The position numbers and the translations under genes were made by a program. Shown one piece after another: positions 1-7,419 of a stretch of DNA of 20,380 nt. The DNA is from a virus: IMG/VR virus record IMGVR_UViG_3300032323_000095, positions 1 through 20,380 of that record; one strand, written 5' to 3'. Position 1 is the first letter of the stretch; each line of letters begins with the position of its first letter. The notes under the pieces were generated by a model. That model made no database searches and had not been told where the DNA came from. It saw nothing but the letters and a program-made list of their open reading frames with translations.

Positions 1-1
1 A

Positions 2-664
2 GTCTCATTCTTTCGTAGAAATACCGACATAGAACCCTTGTTTGTTCTAGCCGAACAAGCAGACGATCTACCTTTTAACCGAGGCGCAATAGTCAATCAT
101 GCTTACGCAGCTTGTGCAGGCATAATCGATTATGTGTGTTTTCACGATGTAGACTATATGCCGATGTGGGCAGACTACACCGAACCTAACCTACCAAGCA
201 GAATAGTCTGGTATGGCATGGATAAACGACCAGTAGGACATGGCACAGACAGAGCAGTAATCGCGCAACGCTACGGATTAGCAGCAGTTGCAGTCATGCG
301 GAAGTGGCATTTTGAAGCCTGTAACGGATACTCCAATACTTATTGGGGATGGGGTTACGAGGACACAGATCTAGCTAAGAGGCTAGAATCAGTCGGGATA
401 CCCCTAGGGTACAAGGATGGTACTTTTATCGCCTTAGATCACGATTCTAATGGCTACGATGCCAACGGAGAGTCCGAGGCGAGCAAGGCAAACGCAGAAC
501 GATTTAAGCATAGGGTTTACCCTGATATGGTGGATGGACTTAGCACACTAGGTGCTACTGTTGTTTCTATACAACAACATATCGCAAGAGGCATGGCAGA
601 TGGAGAGCAAGCACCTTTATTGTGGTGTAAATATAACCTAGAGGATTTATATGAAAATGTCTAA
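2..664 (+). CDS. Galactosyltransferase-like enzyme (GT7 type), 5'-truncated
   Basis: The reading frame is open from base 2, so the gene starts outside the window. A TTG at 38 is only an internal codon. The product resembles the catalytic domain of beta-1,4-galactosyltransferases, which move a sugar from a UDP donor to an acceptor glycan. Motifs in order: FNRG (bases 74-85), FHDVD with the DxD-like metal site (bases 140-154), NGYSNTYWGWGYEDTDL (bases 323-373, the acceptor/donor loop of the family) and a later LDHD whose His fits the third metal ligand. No signal peptide or membrane segment is seen in the visible part. It precedes two small conserved genes and overlaps the next by 14 bases. The GT7-like fold is well supported by motif order. 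The sugar specificity and the target (virion, host glycan) are unknown. Confidence 0.8.
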   Translation, partial: VSFFRRNTDIEPLFVLAEQADDLPFNRGAIVNHAYAACAGIIDYVCFHDVDYMPMWADYTEPNLPSRIVWYGMDKRPVGHGTDRAVIAQRYGLAAVAVMRKWHFEACNGYSNTYWGWGYEDTDLAKRLESVGIPLGYKDGTFIALDHDSNGYDANGESEASKANAERFKHRVYPDMVDGLSTLGATVVSIQQHIARGMADGEQAPLLWCKYNLEDLYENV

Positions 665-809
665 GGCTCAGAAAAAGATTGGCAAAGTAATGGGCGAGTA
701 CAAAGAAGGAAAACTAAAGTCTAGCTCTGGTAAAAAGGTAAGCAACCCCAAGCAAGCCATCGCTATCGCTATGTCAGAAGCTGGTAAGTCAATGCGAGTC
801 AAGAAGTGA
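651..809 (+). CDS. Small basic conserved phage protein (DUF6496-like)
   Basis: This 52-residue gene is easily missed because of its size. It starts at ATG 651, six bases after a GAGG ribosome site (641-644), and overlaps the galactosyltransferase gene by 14 bases. An alternative ATG is at 657. The product is Lys-rich, with a KVMGEYKEGKLKSSSGKKV segment followed by KQAIAIAMSEAGKS. This matches from memory a short family of unknown function in which a VMGEFK...G...SGS...V.......QAIAIALSEA pattern recurs in bacteria and phages. The stop shares GTGA with the next start, suggesting translational coupling. The function is unknown; the high positive charge would allow nucleic-acid binding, but nothing proves it. 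Confidence 0.75.
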   Translation: MKMSKAQKKIGKVMGEYKEGKLKSSSGKKVSNPKQAIAIAMSEAGKSMRVKK

Positions 810-1096
810 AAATCCGAGAGGCTGCCGGAGTATTGGAAAGAATCGGTGTAGCAGGATTTAATAAACCTAAAAGAACACCAAATCACCCTACTAAAAGCCA
901 TGTCGTAGTCGCAAAAGAAGGCGATAAGGTAAAGACAATACGATTCGGTCAGCAAGGAATGACAGGTAGCCCACCAAGAGAAGGTGAGTCGCAAGCAGAC
1001 AAGGCAAGAAGAAAGTCATTTAAGGCAAGACACGCTAAGAACATAGCCAAGGGCAAGATGAGTGCTGCATATTGGTCGGACAAGGTGAAATGGTAG
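806..1096 (+). CDS. Conserved phage protein of unknown function, 96 residues
   Basis: The gene starts at GTG 806, inside a GTGA overlap with the preceding small gene. The product is very basic. It carries a NKPKRTPNHPTKSHVVVAKE stretch (about residues 19-38), then IRFGQQGMTGSP, then SFKARHAKNIAKGKMSAAYW, and ends in SDKVKW. I recognise this pattern as a recurrent hypothetical protein of podoviruses and other phages near the terminase genes. I do not know its role and see no enzymatic motif. Its last 17 coding bases are repeated almost exactly at the end of the following HNH gene, which suggests that gene was inserted at this 3' end. The real-gene call is strong. Confidence 0.8.
   Translation: MKIREAAGVLERIGVAGFNKPKRTPNHPTKSHVVVAKEGDKVKTIRFGQQGMTGSPPREGESQADKARRKSFKARHAKNIAKGKMSAAYWSDKVKW
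1079..1095 (+). repeat. Direct repeat, left copy (3' end of the 96-residue gene)
   Basis: The sequence GACAAGGTGAAATGGTA encodes the DKVKW end of the 96-residue protein. It matches 1546-1562 at 16 of 17 bases, in the same reading sense. The two copies bracket the HNH gene body. Confidence 0.7.
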
Positions 1097-1563
1097 TAAA
1101 ATCAAAGACTTACACAAAAAATTGCCCTGATTGTGGCGCTGAACAAAGTTATGGCAGAAAAGATCATCTAACAAGTGCAATCCGAGGCAATTGGAAATGC
1201 AAGTCTTGTAGTAACCATGATAATAATTTTAAAGGTAGATATAACACAATTCCTTTTACATGGTTTAGCATAAAAATGAAAAGTGGAATTTCAAGAGGTT
1301 ATCAATGGGATTTAACCATTGAAGATATTTGGAATCTATATACAAAACAAGATGGTGTTTGTGCTTTGTCTGGTTTGCCAATTGGGTGGTCAGAAAAAGG
1401 ATTAACAGCAACAGCATCAATTGATAGAATTGATAGCTCAGAAGGTTATTTATTGGAAAATGTCCAATTAGTTCATAAAGACATAAATTTTATGAAACAA
1501 CAGTTTGACCAAGATTATTTTATAAATCTTTGTAAGGCTGTTGCAGACAAAGTGAAATGGTAA
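1090..1563 (+). CDS. HNH-type endonuclease, probably a mobile free-standing gene
   Basis: The product has 157 residues from ATG 1090. A longer frame could begin at TTG 1072, but the ATG is preferred, with AAGG at 1082-1085 as a closely spaced ribosome site. The N-terminus has a zinc-ribbon pair, CPDC followed about 20 residues later by CKSC. The C-terminal half has CALSGLPIGW, then SIDRIDSSEGYLLENVQLVH and IN.MKQQ. This is the signature I associate with a phage HNH/homing-type endonuclease family that nicks or cuts DNA. The gene is visibly richer in A/T (AAA, TTT, ATT, AAT codons) than its neighbours, a sign of transfer. Its last five residues, DKVKW, duplicate the end of the upstream protein. 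It lies just before the terminase genes, so a packaging role (as for HK97 gp74) is an alternative to pure homing. The family call is fairly sure; the role is open. Confidence 0.75.
   Translation: MVVKSKTYTKNCPDCGAEQSYGRKDHLTSAIRGNWKCKSCSNHDNNFKGRYNTIPFTWFSIKMKSGISRGYQWDLTIEDIWNLYTKQDGVCALSGLPIGWSEKGLTATASIDRIDSSEGYLLENVQLVHKDINFMKQQFDQDYFINLCKAVADKVKW
1546..1562 (+). repeat. Direct repeat, right copy (3' end of the HNH gene)
   Basis: The sequence GACAAAGTGAAATGGTA is the second copy of the 17-base repeat and again encodes DKVKW before a stop codon. It lies 467 bases after the first copy. Confidence 0.7.
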
Positions 1564-1566
1564 ATC

Positions 1567-1584
1567 TGTTGTAGAATAACAACA
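1567..1584 (+). other. Small perfect hairpin in the gap before the terminase genes
   Basis: TGTTGT (1567-1572) pairs with ACAACA (1579-1584) around a six-base loop containing AGAATA. No T tract follows, so it is not a classical terminator. The rest of the 1564-1613 gap is A/C-rich and ends in an AGGGA ribosome site for the small terminase. I see no convincing -35/-10 promoter pair. Confidence 0.3.
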
Positions 1585-1613
1585 TCATCAACCATCAACC
1601 CCTAGGGAATGGA

Positions 1614-1913
1614 ATGGAAAACGCTACAGAACTTGATAATTTAGAGACAGAAAAATCATCTCATGGTGGACTACGAGCAGGTGCTGGTAGACCAAAGGGA
1701 GCTACAAATAAGATCCCTAGAGTGGCAAAAGAAAACATTATTCGTGCTTTCGAGGACTTAGGTGGAGTAGAAGGCATGGTCAATTGGGCTAAGTCAGACT
1801 CCAAGAACCAAGGTGAGTTTTATAAGATATATGGCAGACTACTGCCAATCGAGAACAATATTACTGGCTCTGATGGCGAGATATTTAAGATGGTGGTCGC
1901 TTGGGAGAAGTAG
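1614..1913 (+). CDS. terS: Terminase small subunit-like protein
   Basis: The 99-residue product starts at ATG 1614, five bases after an AGGGA ribosome site (1604-1608). Residues about 18-33 read HGGLRAGAGRPKGATN. This GAGRPKG basic segment is typical of the N-terminus of many phage small terminase subunits and related DNA-binding proteins. A short helical region follows (NIIRAFEDLGGVEGMVNWAK). Small terminases recognise the packaging start on phage DNA and regulate the large subunit. The protein is shorter than the usual 140-200 residues. Its 3' end overlaps the large terminase by 13 bases, which supports the assignment. The assignment rests on the motif and on position, not on a full domain match. 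Confidence 0.7.
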   Translation: MENATELDNLETEKSSHGGLRAGAGRPKGATNKIPRVAKENIIRAFEDLGGVEGMVNWAKSDSKNQGEFYKIYGRLLPIENNITGSDGEIFKMVVAWEK

Positions 1914-3187
1914 AGTACGCAGATGACGAAGTAAAAAGAGTAGTCATCCCTTACAAGCCAAGAGAACCCCAGTTACAAATCCATGAGGCGATGGAGAACA
2001 ATCGTTTTGTAGTGGTAGTGGCACACAGGCGAATGGGAAAGACAGTAGCAGCACTCAATGCGCTAATTAAAGCAGCAATGGAGAACGACAAGCCTAACCC
2101 TAGGTACGCAATCATTAGTCCAACATACTCACAAAGTAAGCGAGTAGCTTGGGATTATCTTTTAGAGTTTGTAAGACCACTAGATGCTACAGCTAATATA
2201 GCGGAGTTAAGGGTAGACTTTTTTGGCAGACGAATACAGTTATACGGATCAGATAACCCAGACTCTTTGCGCGGGCAATATTTTGATGCTGTAGTGCTAG
2301 ACGAAATTGGCGATCAGAATCCTAAAATATGGAACGAGATTATCAGACCAGCGTTAGCCGATAGAAAAGGTTCGTGCTTGTTTATCGGCACACCTAAGGG
2401 CAATAACCACTTCAAGGACTTGTTCGACAGAGCAGGCAAAGAAGAAGGATGGGCAGCACTACAGTTCAAGGCAAGCGAAACAAAGCTAATAGATGAACAA
2501 GAGTTATGGTCTGCCAGAAAAGAAATGGGAGACGATAAGTACAATCAAGAGTTCGAGTGTAGTTTTAACGCAGCAGTAGAGGGAAGTTACTATGGAAAAC
2601 TCATCAACGACCTCGAAGAAAAAGGTAGACTTTGCGACATTACGAGAGATGATCTATGTAGAACTTATGTAGCATGGGATCTCGGAATGGGAGACTCCAC
2701 AGCTTTGTGGACTGCACAAGTAACAGGACAAGAAGTAAGACTACTAGACTATGTAGAGAATCATGGTCAAGGACTAGACTGGTATGTCAATTGGCTAAAA
2801 GAACATAACTGGGAGAAAGCAGAGCAACTCCTACCACACGATGTAGAAGTAAGAGAACTAGGCACAGGCAAGAGTAGATTGGAAGTGTTGAGAGAAGCTG
2901 GACTAGATGTTCGGGTTCTGCCAAGACTTTCTGTAGATGATGGTATTCAGGCAGTCCGTAGACTCTTACCGAGATGTTGGTTCAATATGCCACAGGTAAA
3001 GCAAGGGCTAGACTGTCTTAGGAACTATAGGCGCGATTACGATGAAAAGCGTAATGTCTTTTTTGACAAGCCAATGCACGACTGGGCAAGTCATGGCAGC
3101 GACAGTTTTCGTTATTTAGCATTAGGAATGGAACAAAACACTACTTGGTCGCAACCGATAACAGTAAAAACTTCATGGATCGTATAA
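1901..3187 (+). CDS. terL: Terminase large subunit (packaging ATPase-nuclease)
   Basis: The 428-residue product has the two classical domains. The ATPase domain shows Walker A AHRRMGKT (residues 41-48), Walker B AVVLDE (130-135) and the coupling motif GTPKG (163-167). The RNase H-like nuclease domain starts at YVAWDLG with Asp260, and ends with HDWASHGSDSFRYLA, which supplies the last acidic residue. It drives DNA into the prohead at the portal and cuts the concatemer. The AHRR.GKT form of Walker A is common in podovirus-type enzymes. The start is TTG 1901, the first possible start after a stop at 1886-1888; the next ATG would remove the adenine-binding region. The 13-base overlap with the small terminase suggests coupled translation. 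The stop abuts the portal start. Confidence 0.95.
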   Translation: MGEVEYADDEVKRVVIPYKPREPQLQIHEAMENNRFVVVVAHRRMGKTVAALNALIKAAMENDKPNPRYAIISPTYSQSKRVAWDYLLEFVRPLDATANIAELRVDFFGRRIQLYGSDNPDSLRGQYFDAVVLDEIGDQNPKIWNEIIRPALADRKGSCLFIGTPKGNNHFKDLFDRAGKEEGWAALQFKASETKLIDEQELWSARKEMGDDKYNQEFECSFNAAVEGSYYGKLINDLEEKGRLCDITRDDLCRTYVAWDLGMGDSTALWTAQVTGQEVRLLDYVENHGQGLDWYVNWLKEHNWEKAEQLLPHDVEVRELGTGKSRLEVLREAGLDVRVLPRLSVDDGIQAVRRLLPRCWFNMPQVKQGLDCLRNYRRDYDEKRNVFFDKPMHDWASHGSDSFRYLALGMEQNTTWSQPITVKTSWIV

Positions 3188-5200
3188 ATGGATGAACAAA
3201 AACTAAAGGTCATTCTCGAAGCAGAGATAGACGATTCTATCGGCTATGTAGAGACCGAGACAGTAGAGCAACGCACAAAGGCGATCAACTACTACAATCG
3301 TTACGAGTATGGCAACGAGGTAGATGGTCGTTCTAAGATCGTAACAGGCGAAGTAGCCGAGGTCGTAGATGGTGCTTTACCTCAGTTAATGCGTATCTTT
3401 GCTGGATCAGACGAATTAGGTCGGTTCGAGCCAAGGATGCCAGGAGACGAGGAGTTTGCCAAGCAAGCTACCGAACTTACGAACTATGTGTTCTTTAACG
3501 ATAACGATGGTGTTATCCTCATGCATAACTGGATGAAGGATGCACTTCTACAGAAGAATGGAATCGTAAAGTATTGGTGGGAGGATAGCGAAGATCCTAC
3601 TAAGGAAGAATACAAAGGATTAAACGCAGAAGAACTAACACTTCTGTTTGCTGATGGTGAGATGGAGTTAATCAGCCAAGAGACAGAGGAAGTCGGCATA
3701 GACCCAATGGGTATGCCTATCCTTTCTTACAATGTAGTCATTAAAAAGAAAAAAGAAGTCGGCAAGGTCTGTGTAGAGAATGTGCCACCAGAGGAGTTCT
3801 TAATCGCCAAGCGCGATAAGAGCATCAAGAACGCTAAATTTGTCGCACATCGCACAGTCAAGACACGATCAGATTTAATTGCTATGGGCTATCCACAAGA
3901 CAAAGTGGACAAGATGCCAGCGTACAACGACCTTACTTACACTCCTGAAAGAGTAGCAAGGTACAGCGCAGGCGAGATGCCAGACGAGACACAAAGCCTA
4001 GACTTTACGATGCAAGAAGTAGAGTTGTTCGAATGCTATATTCGTACCGACTTTGATGGTGATGGGATTGCAGAACTCCGTAAGGTAGTTTATGCAGGCG
4101 ATCAGATTATTGACAACGAGGAAACAGATCACATTCCTTTTGCAAGCATCTGCCCTATTCCTATGCCACACAAATTCTTTGGTCAGAGTCTAGCCGATAG
4201 AGCAATGGACATACAGCTTATCAAGTCTACAATTACTCGTCAGATCCTAGATAACCTGTACCTAACCAATATGCCTAGGGTTACAGCCCTAGATGGACAA
4301 GTAAACCTAGACGATTTATTAACCTCATCGCCTGGCGGTGTAGTTCGGATTAAGTCTCAGGGTGCGGTTCAACCATTATCTGTACCGGCAACAGCATCAC
4401 AGTCGTTCCCAATGCTAGATTACATGGATCAGGTATTGCAGAAGCGTTCAGGCGTTACTTCTACAAGCCAAGGCATAGATCCTAACATTCTACAAAATAC
4501 CACAGCCACAGCGATTGCAGCAATGCAACAAGCAGGCTCTGGTCGTATTGAGATGATTGCTAGAATCTTTGCCGACACAGGTGTAAAAGACTTATTCGCA
4601 GGTATTTTCCACTTGATCCTAAAGTATCAGGACAAGCCAAGGGTCATTCGTTTACGAGGCAAGTATGTCTCTATTGACCCAAGAGAGTGGAAGAACAACT
4701 ACGATGTAACAGTCAATGTTGGTCTAGGCACAGGTAGCCAAGATCAGAAGATGGCTATGGCAGCGATGGTTATGCAGAAACAAGAGCAGATTCTGTCATC
4801 CCAAGGCTTTGCTAATCCGTTAGTAAGCGTGGGTCAGTATCGCAACACACTTGGTAAGTTTATCGAGGCAGCAGGGTACAAAGACTCAATGGAGTTCTTT
4901 AAAGAGATTCCACCAGAGCTAGACCAACAGTTGTCTCAGCCACAGCCACAGCAACAGCAACCTAACCCTGCGTTAGATGCGCTAATGGCACAAACACAGG
5001 CACAGATCGAAGTAGATCGTGCCAAAGCTCTAAACGACATCGAAATCGCTAAAGCAAAAGCACAAGCCTCTATTCAACTCGAAAGAGAGAAGGCAGCAGC
5101 TAACCTAGAACTTAAGACAGCAGAGTTCCAAGCAGAGGCACAGTTGAAAGCAGCACAAGTTGGTGCTAAATTAACTGGGGATGTCAGGATACCTGGATGA
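3188..5200 (+). CDS. Portal protein
   Basis: The 670-residue product starts at ATG 3188, directly after the terminase stop. It resembles the long portal proteins of podoviruses (P22-like class), which form the dodecameric ring for DNA entry and exit. Visible features are an N-terminal helical region with SKIVTGEVAEVVDGALPQLM, a central DFDGDGIAELR segment (Asp288 on) and the stem/wing region IPMPHKFFGQSLADRAMDIQ followed by LYLTNMPR. From about residue 575 comes a Q-rich linker, then an Ala/Lys/Glu-rich helix of about 65 residues. That helix would fit the helical C-terminal barrel known in P22. The position between the large terminase and the scaffold agrees. An ATGA overlap joins it to the next gene. 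Confidence 0.92.
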   Translation: MDEQKLKVILEAEIDDSIGYVETETVEQRTKAINYYNRYEYGNEVDGRSKIVTGEVAEVVDGALPQLMRIFAGSDELGRFEPRMPGDEEFAKQATELTNYVFFNDNDGVILMHNWMKDALLQKNGIVKYWWEDSEDPTKEEYKGLNAEELTLLFADGEMELISQETEEVGIDPMGMPILSYNVVIKKKKEVGKVCVENVPPEEFLIAKRDKSIKNAKFVAHRTVKTRSDLIAMGYPQDKVDKMPAYNDLTYTPERVARYSAGEMPDETQSLDFTMQEVELFECYIRTDFDGDGIAELRKVVYAGDQIIDNEETDHIPFASICPIPMPHKFFGQSLADRAMDIQLIKSTITRQILDNLYLTNMPRVTALDGQVNLDDLLTSSPGGVVRIKSQGAVQPLSVPATASQSFPMLDYMDQVLQKRSGVTSTSQGIDPNILQNTTATAIAAMQQAGSGRIEMIARIFADTGVKDLFAGIFHLILKYQDKPRVIRLRGKYVSIDPREWKNNYDVTVNVGLGTGSQDQKMAMAAMVMQKQEQILSSQGFANPLVSVGQYRNTLGKFIEAAGYKDSMEFFKEIPPELDQQLSQPQPQQQQPNPALDALMAQTQAQIEVDRAKALNDIEIAKAKAQASIQLEREKAAANLELKTAEFQAEAQLKAAQVGAKLTGDVRIPG

Positions 5201-5427
5201 ACAAAGTAGATAGAGCTAAAACATTATTAGGTGATGAGTTTTTCCAAGAGTTATTACAGACTCAGAAAGACTCATTCAAGTCGTATATCTTTAGTTCTGC
5301 CGAGCATGATGTAGAAGGCAGAGAAAAAGCCTTAGTCAAACTAAAGGCACTAGAGGAATTTGAAGCATCTATTCAATCAATCGCACACAATGGCGAAATT
5401 GAAAAGAAGCGTGTAAAGGTTTTTTAA
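5197..5427 (+). CDS. Small conserved head-region protein, 76 residues
   Basis: The gene overlaps the portal gene at ATGA (5197-5200), so translation is probably coupled. The product is charged and looks mostly helical: an N-terminal NKVDRAKTLLGDEFFQELL, then a helix rich in Glu, Lys and Leu, ending in a basic EKKRVKVF. Short proteins with a similar beginning are common between portal and scaffold genes in phages of this type. I know of no assigned function. A head-assembly accessory role is inferred from position only. Confidence 0.75.
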   Translation: MNKVDRAKTLLGDEFFQELLQTQKDSFKSYIFSSAEHDVEGREKALVKLKALEEFEASIQSIAHNGEIEKKRVKVF

Positions 5428-5445
5428 CAACCATAGAGGTCAAAA

Positions 5446-6402
5446 ATGAGTGAAAACACCAACCCACAAGGGAGTGTAGACAATTCTGTATCAGGTGCAG
5501 CTAATGCATTTATGTCTTTTCTTGAACCACAAGCGGAGGAGGCGCAAGCCCAACCAGAACCTAGTGAGGCAGAGTATTCTGCCGAGTCCGAGGAGCAAGA
5601 TGTAAGTGCAGAAGAAGCTGAAAGCCAAGAAGAAGAAGTAGAGGAACTCCCCAAATACCGAGTTAAAGTCTCTGGTGAAGAAGTGGAAGTTAGCCTTGAT
5701 GAACTTTTGAATGGTTACAGTAGGACTGCCGATTATCAGAAGAAAACCCAATCTTTAGCGGAACAACGAAAGGCTGTAGAGGCTGATCGAGTAAAGATTG
5801 CGGAAGCAGCAAAGACCAGAGAAACCTATGCCCAACGACTCCAAGTCATTGAGCAACTGTTACAACAGCAAGACCAAGGAGAAGATCTGTCTAATTTAAA
5901 GGCAGAAGATCCTATTGCTTATGCAGTTGCCATGGCAGAGAAGATGGAACGAGAGAAGCAGTTGCAAGCGGTGCAGATGGAAAGACAGCGAGTTCAGCAA
6001 GAACAGCAGTCTTATACTCAAGCACAGTTGCAAAAGCATATCCAAGCAGAACAGGCAAAACTTGTAGAGGCTATCCCAGAGTTTAAGGATGATGTGAAAG
6101 CTGAAGTTATCCGTAGAGACATTCGCAATTATGCAAAATCTCAAGGATTTACCGATCAAGAGTTGTCTCAGGTTTACGATAGTCGCGCTGTACTAGCCCT
6201 CTATAAAGCAGCACAGTACGATAAGTTGATGGCAAACAAAGGCGTTACTTCTAAGAAAGTAGCCAATGCTCCTAAGACTATTCGACCAGGAACATCTAAT
6301 CCGCAGAGTTCTGATAATGAAACATTTAAAAAAGAGAGAGCCGTATTACGCCAATCTGGCAATAAAAAAGATGCGGTTCGTTTATTTGAACGATTTTTAT
6401 AA
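5446..6402 (+). CDS. Scaffolding protein
   Basis: The 318-residue product starts at ATG 5446, six bases after GAGGT (5435-5439). It has an acidic, Glu/Ser-rich, probably disordered segment (about residues 30-68). Next is YRVKVSGEEVEVSLDELLNG followed by YSRTADYQKKTQ (about 70-103), a motif I associate with phage scaffolds. A long Gln/Glu/Lys coiled coil runs from about 105 to 220. The C-terminus is basic and ends in KKDAVRLFERFL, like the capsid-binding helix of scaffolds. Such proteins guide prohead assembly and then leave or are degraded. The position just before the capsid gene is the usual one. Confidence 0.88.
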   Translation: MSENTNPQGSVDNSVSGAANAFMSFLEPQAEEAQAQPEPSEAEYSAESEEQDVSAEEAESQEEEVEELPKYRVKVSGEEVEVSLDELLNGYSRTADYQKKTQSLAEQRKAVEADRVKIAEAAKTRETYAQRLQVIEQLLQQQDQGEDLSNLKAEDPIAYAVAMAEKMEREKQLQAVQMERQRVQQEQQSYTQAQLQKHIQAEQAKLVEAIPEFKDDVKAEVIRRDIRNYAKSQGFTDQELSQVYDSRAVLALYKAAQYDKLMANKGVTSKKVANAPKTIRPGTSNPQSSDNETFKKERAVLRQSGNKKDAVRLFERFL

Positions 6403-6414
6403 AGGAATTTAATC

Positions 6415-7365
6415 ATGGCAGCATATGATCGCTACACCGCTATTGGTGCGCGTGAGGACTTAACCGATGTTATTTATGACATCAGCCCTACCGACACCCC
6501 AATCATGTCATCCATTGGCAAAACCAAAGCAACATCGGTAAACCATGAGTGGCAAACGGATGCTCTTGCAGCAGCTACTACTAGTAACGCATTAGTAGAA
6601 GGTGCAACAGCTACCGAAGGTACTATTACCCCAACAACTCGCCTCGGCAACCTTACACAGATCGTTGGTAAGACTGTTATGGTTTCTGGTACTCTGTTGG
6701 CTTCTGACCTTGCTGGTCGTAAGTCTGAGATGGCTTATCAGTTGGCTAAGGCTTCTGCTGAGATCAAGCGTGATATTGAGACAATCATCACCGCTAACCA
6801 AGCTCAAGCAGCAGGCACATCTGGCACAACTGCTCGCCGTATGAGTTCGTTGTTGTCTTTCATTAAGACAAACACAAACAAATCTGCTGGTACGACTGCT
6901 GGTGTTGACCCAACGACAATCGGTGTATCAGTCCGTACCGATGGTACAACTCGTACCTTTACTGAGACCATCCTCAAGGATGTTATCAGCAAAGTATTCG
7001 TTAGTGGTGGCACACCATCTGTATTGGTTGTTAGCCCTGCTCTCAAGCAGACAGTATCAGGCTTTACTGGCTTGGCTGCACAACGCTATCAAGTACCTAC
7101 GAATGGTCAAGCAACTATCCTAGCCGGTGCTGATTTATATCAGTCCGACTTTGGTGTATTGCAGATCGTTCCTAACCGCTTTATGCGTACTCGTGATGCC
7201 CTCGTACTCGATCCTGAGTATGCAGCATTGGCTTACTTGCGCCCATTCCAGACCAATGATATTGCTAAAGTTGGCGATGCTGACAAAAAGCAAATCTTGG
7301 CTGAATTGACCTTGGAAGTTCGCAACGAAGCTGCTCATGGTGGCGCATTTGACTTATCTGCTTGA
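6415..7365 (+). CDS. Major capsid protein (SU10 type, DUF5309)
   Basis: The 316-residue product starts at ATG 6415 after an AAGGAA ribosome site (6402-6407). It begins with AAYDRYTAIGAREDLTDVIY, followed by ISPTDTPIMSSIGKTKATSV and HEWQTDAL. This is the hallmark of the DUF5309 / SU10 major capsid family with the HK97 fold. Many copies would form the icosahedral shell. The remaining sequence (GNLTQIVGKTVMVSG, then an acidic/basic spine helix, then Thr/Gly-rich segments) fits the family and its usual length of about 300-350 residues. A strong terminator follows the gene, so transcription may drop after the capsid gene. Confidence 0.93.
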   Translation: MAAYDRYTAIGAREDLTDVIYDISPTDTPIMSSIGKTKATSVNHEWQTDALAAATTSNALVEGATATEGTITPTTRLGNLTQIVGKTVMVSGTLLASDLAGRKSEMAYQLAKASAEIKRDIETIITANQAQAAGTSGTTARRMSSLLSFIKTNTNKSAGTTAGVDPTTIGVSVRTDGTTRTFTETILKDVISKVFVSGGTPSVLVVSPALKQTVSGFTGLAAQRYQVPTNGQATILAGADLYQSDFGVLQIVPNRFMRTRDALVLDPEYAALAYLRPFQTNDIAKVGDADKKQILAELTLEVRNEAAHGGAFDLSA

Positions 7366-7390
7366 TATTAGGTAGATAATAAGTAGAATA

Positions 7391-7417
7391 GAGGGTAGAC
7401 AAAATCTACCCTCTTTT
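7391..7417 (+). terminator. Intrinsic terminator after the capsid gene
   Basis: GAGGGTAGA (7391-7399) pairs perfectly with TCTACCCTC (7405-7413) around a CAAAA loop and is followed directly by TTTT. The A/T pairing can extend outward (AGAATA against TTTTCT, with one mismatch), which could make it work on both strands. It fills almost all of the gap between the capsid gene and the fucosyltransferase gene, whose ATG lies only two bases after the T tract. Confidence 0.85.
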
Positions 7418-7419
7418 CT

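Noticed and set aside
668-994. Antisense open frame of 108 residues
   Set aside because: It is opposite two conserved overlapping + strand genes, and its hydrophobic Phe/Ser-rich product shows no recognisable family.
6602-7309. Overlapping + strand frames inside the capsid gene
   Set aside because: They are alternative-frame shadows of the capsid protein, which matches a known family over its whole length.
7362-7389. TTGATA - 16 bases - TAGAAT as a promoter for the fucosyltransferase gene
   Set aside because: The spacing is acceptable, but transcription would start within or right before the terminator hairpin at 7391, and the -35 overlaps the capsid stop. It is too weak to call.
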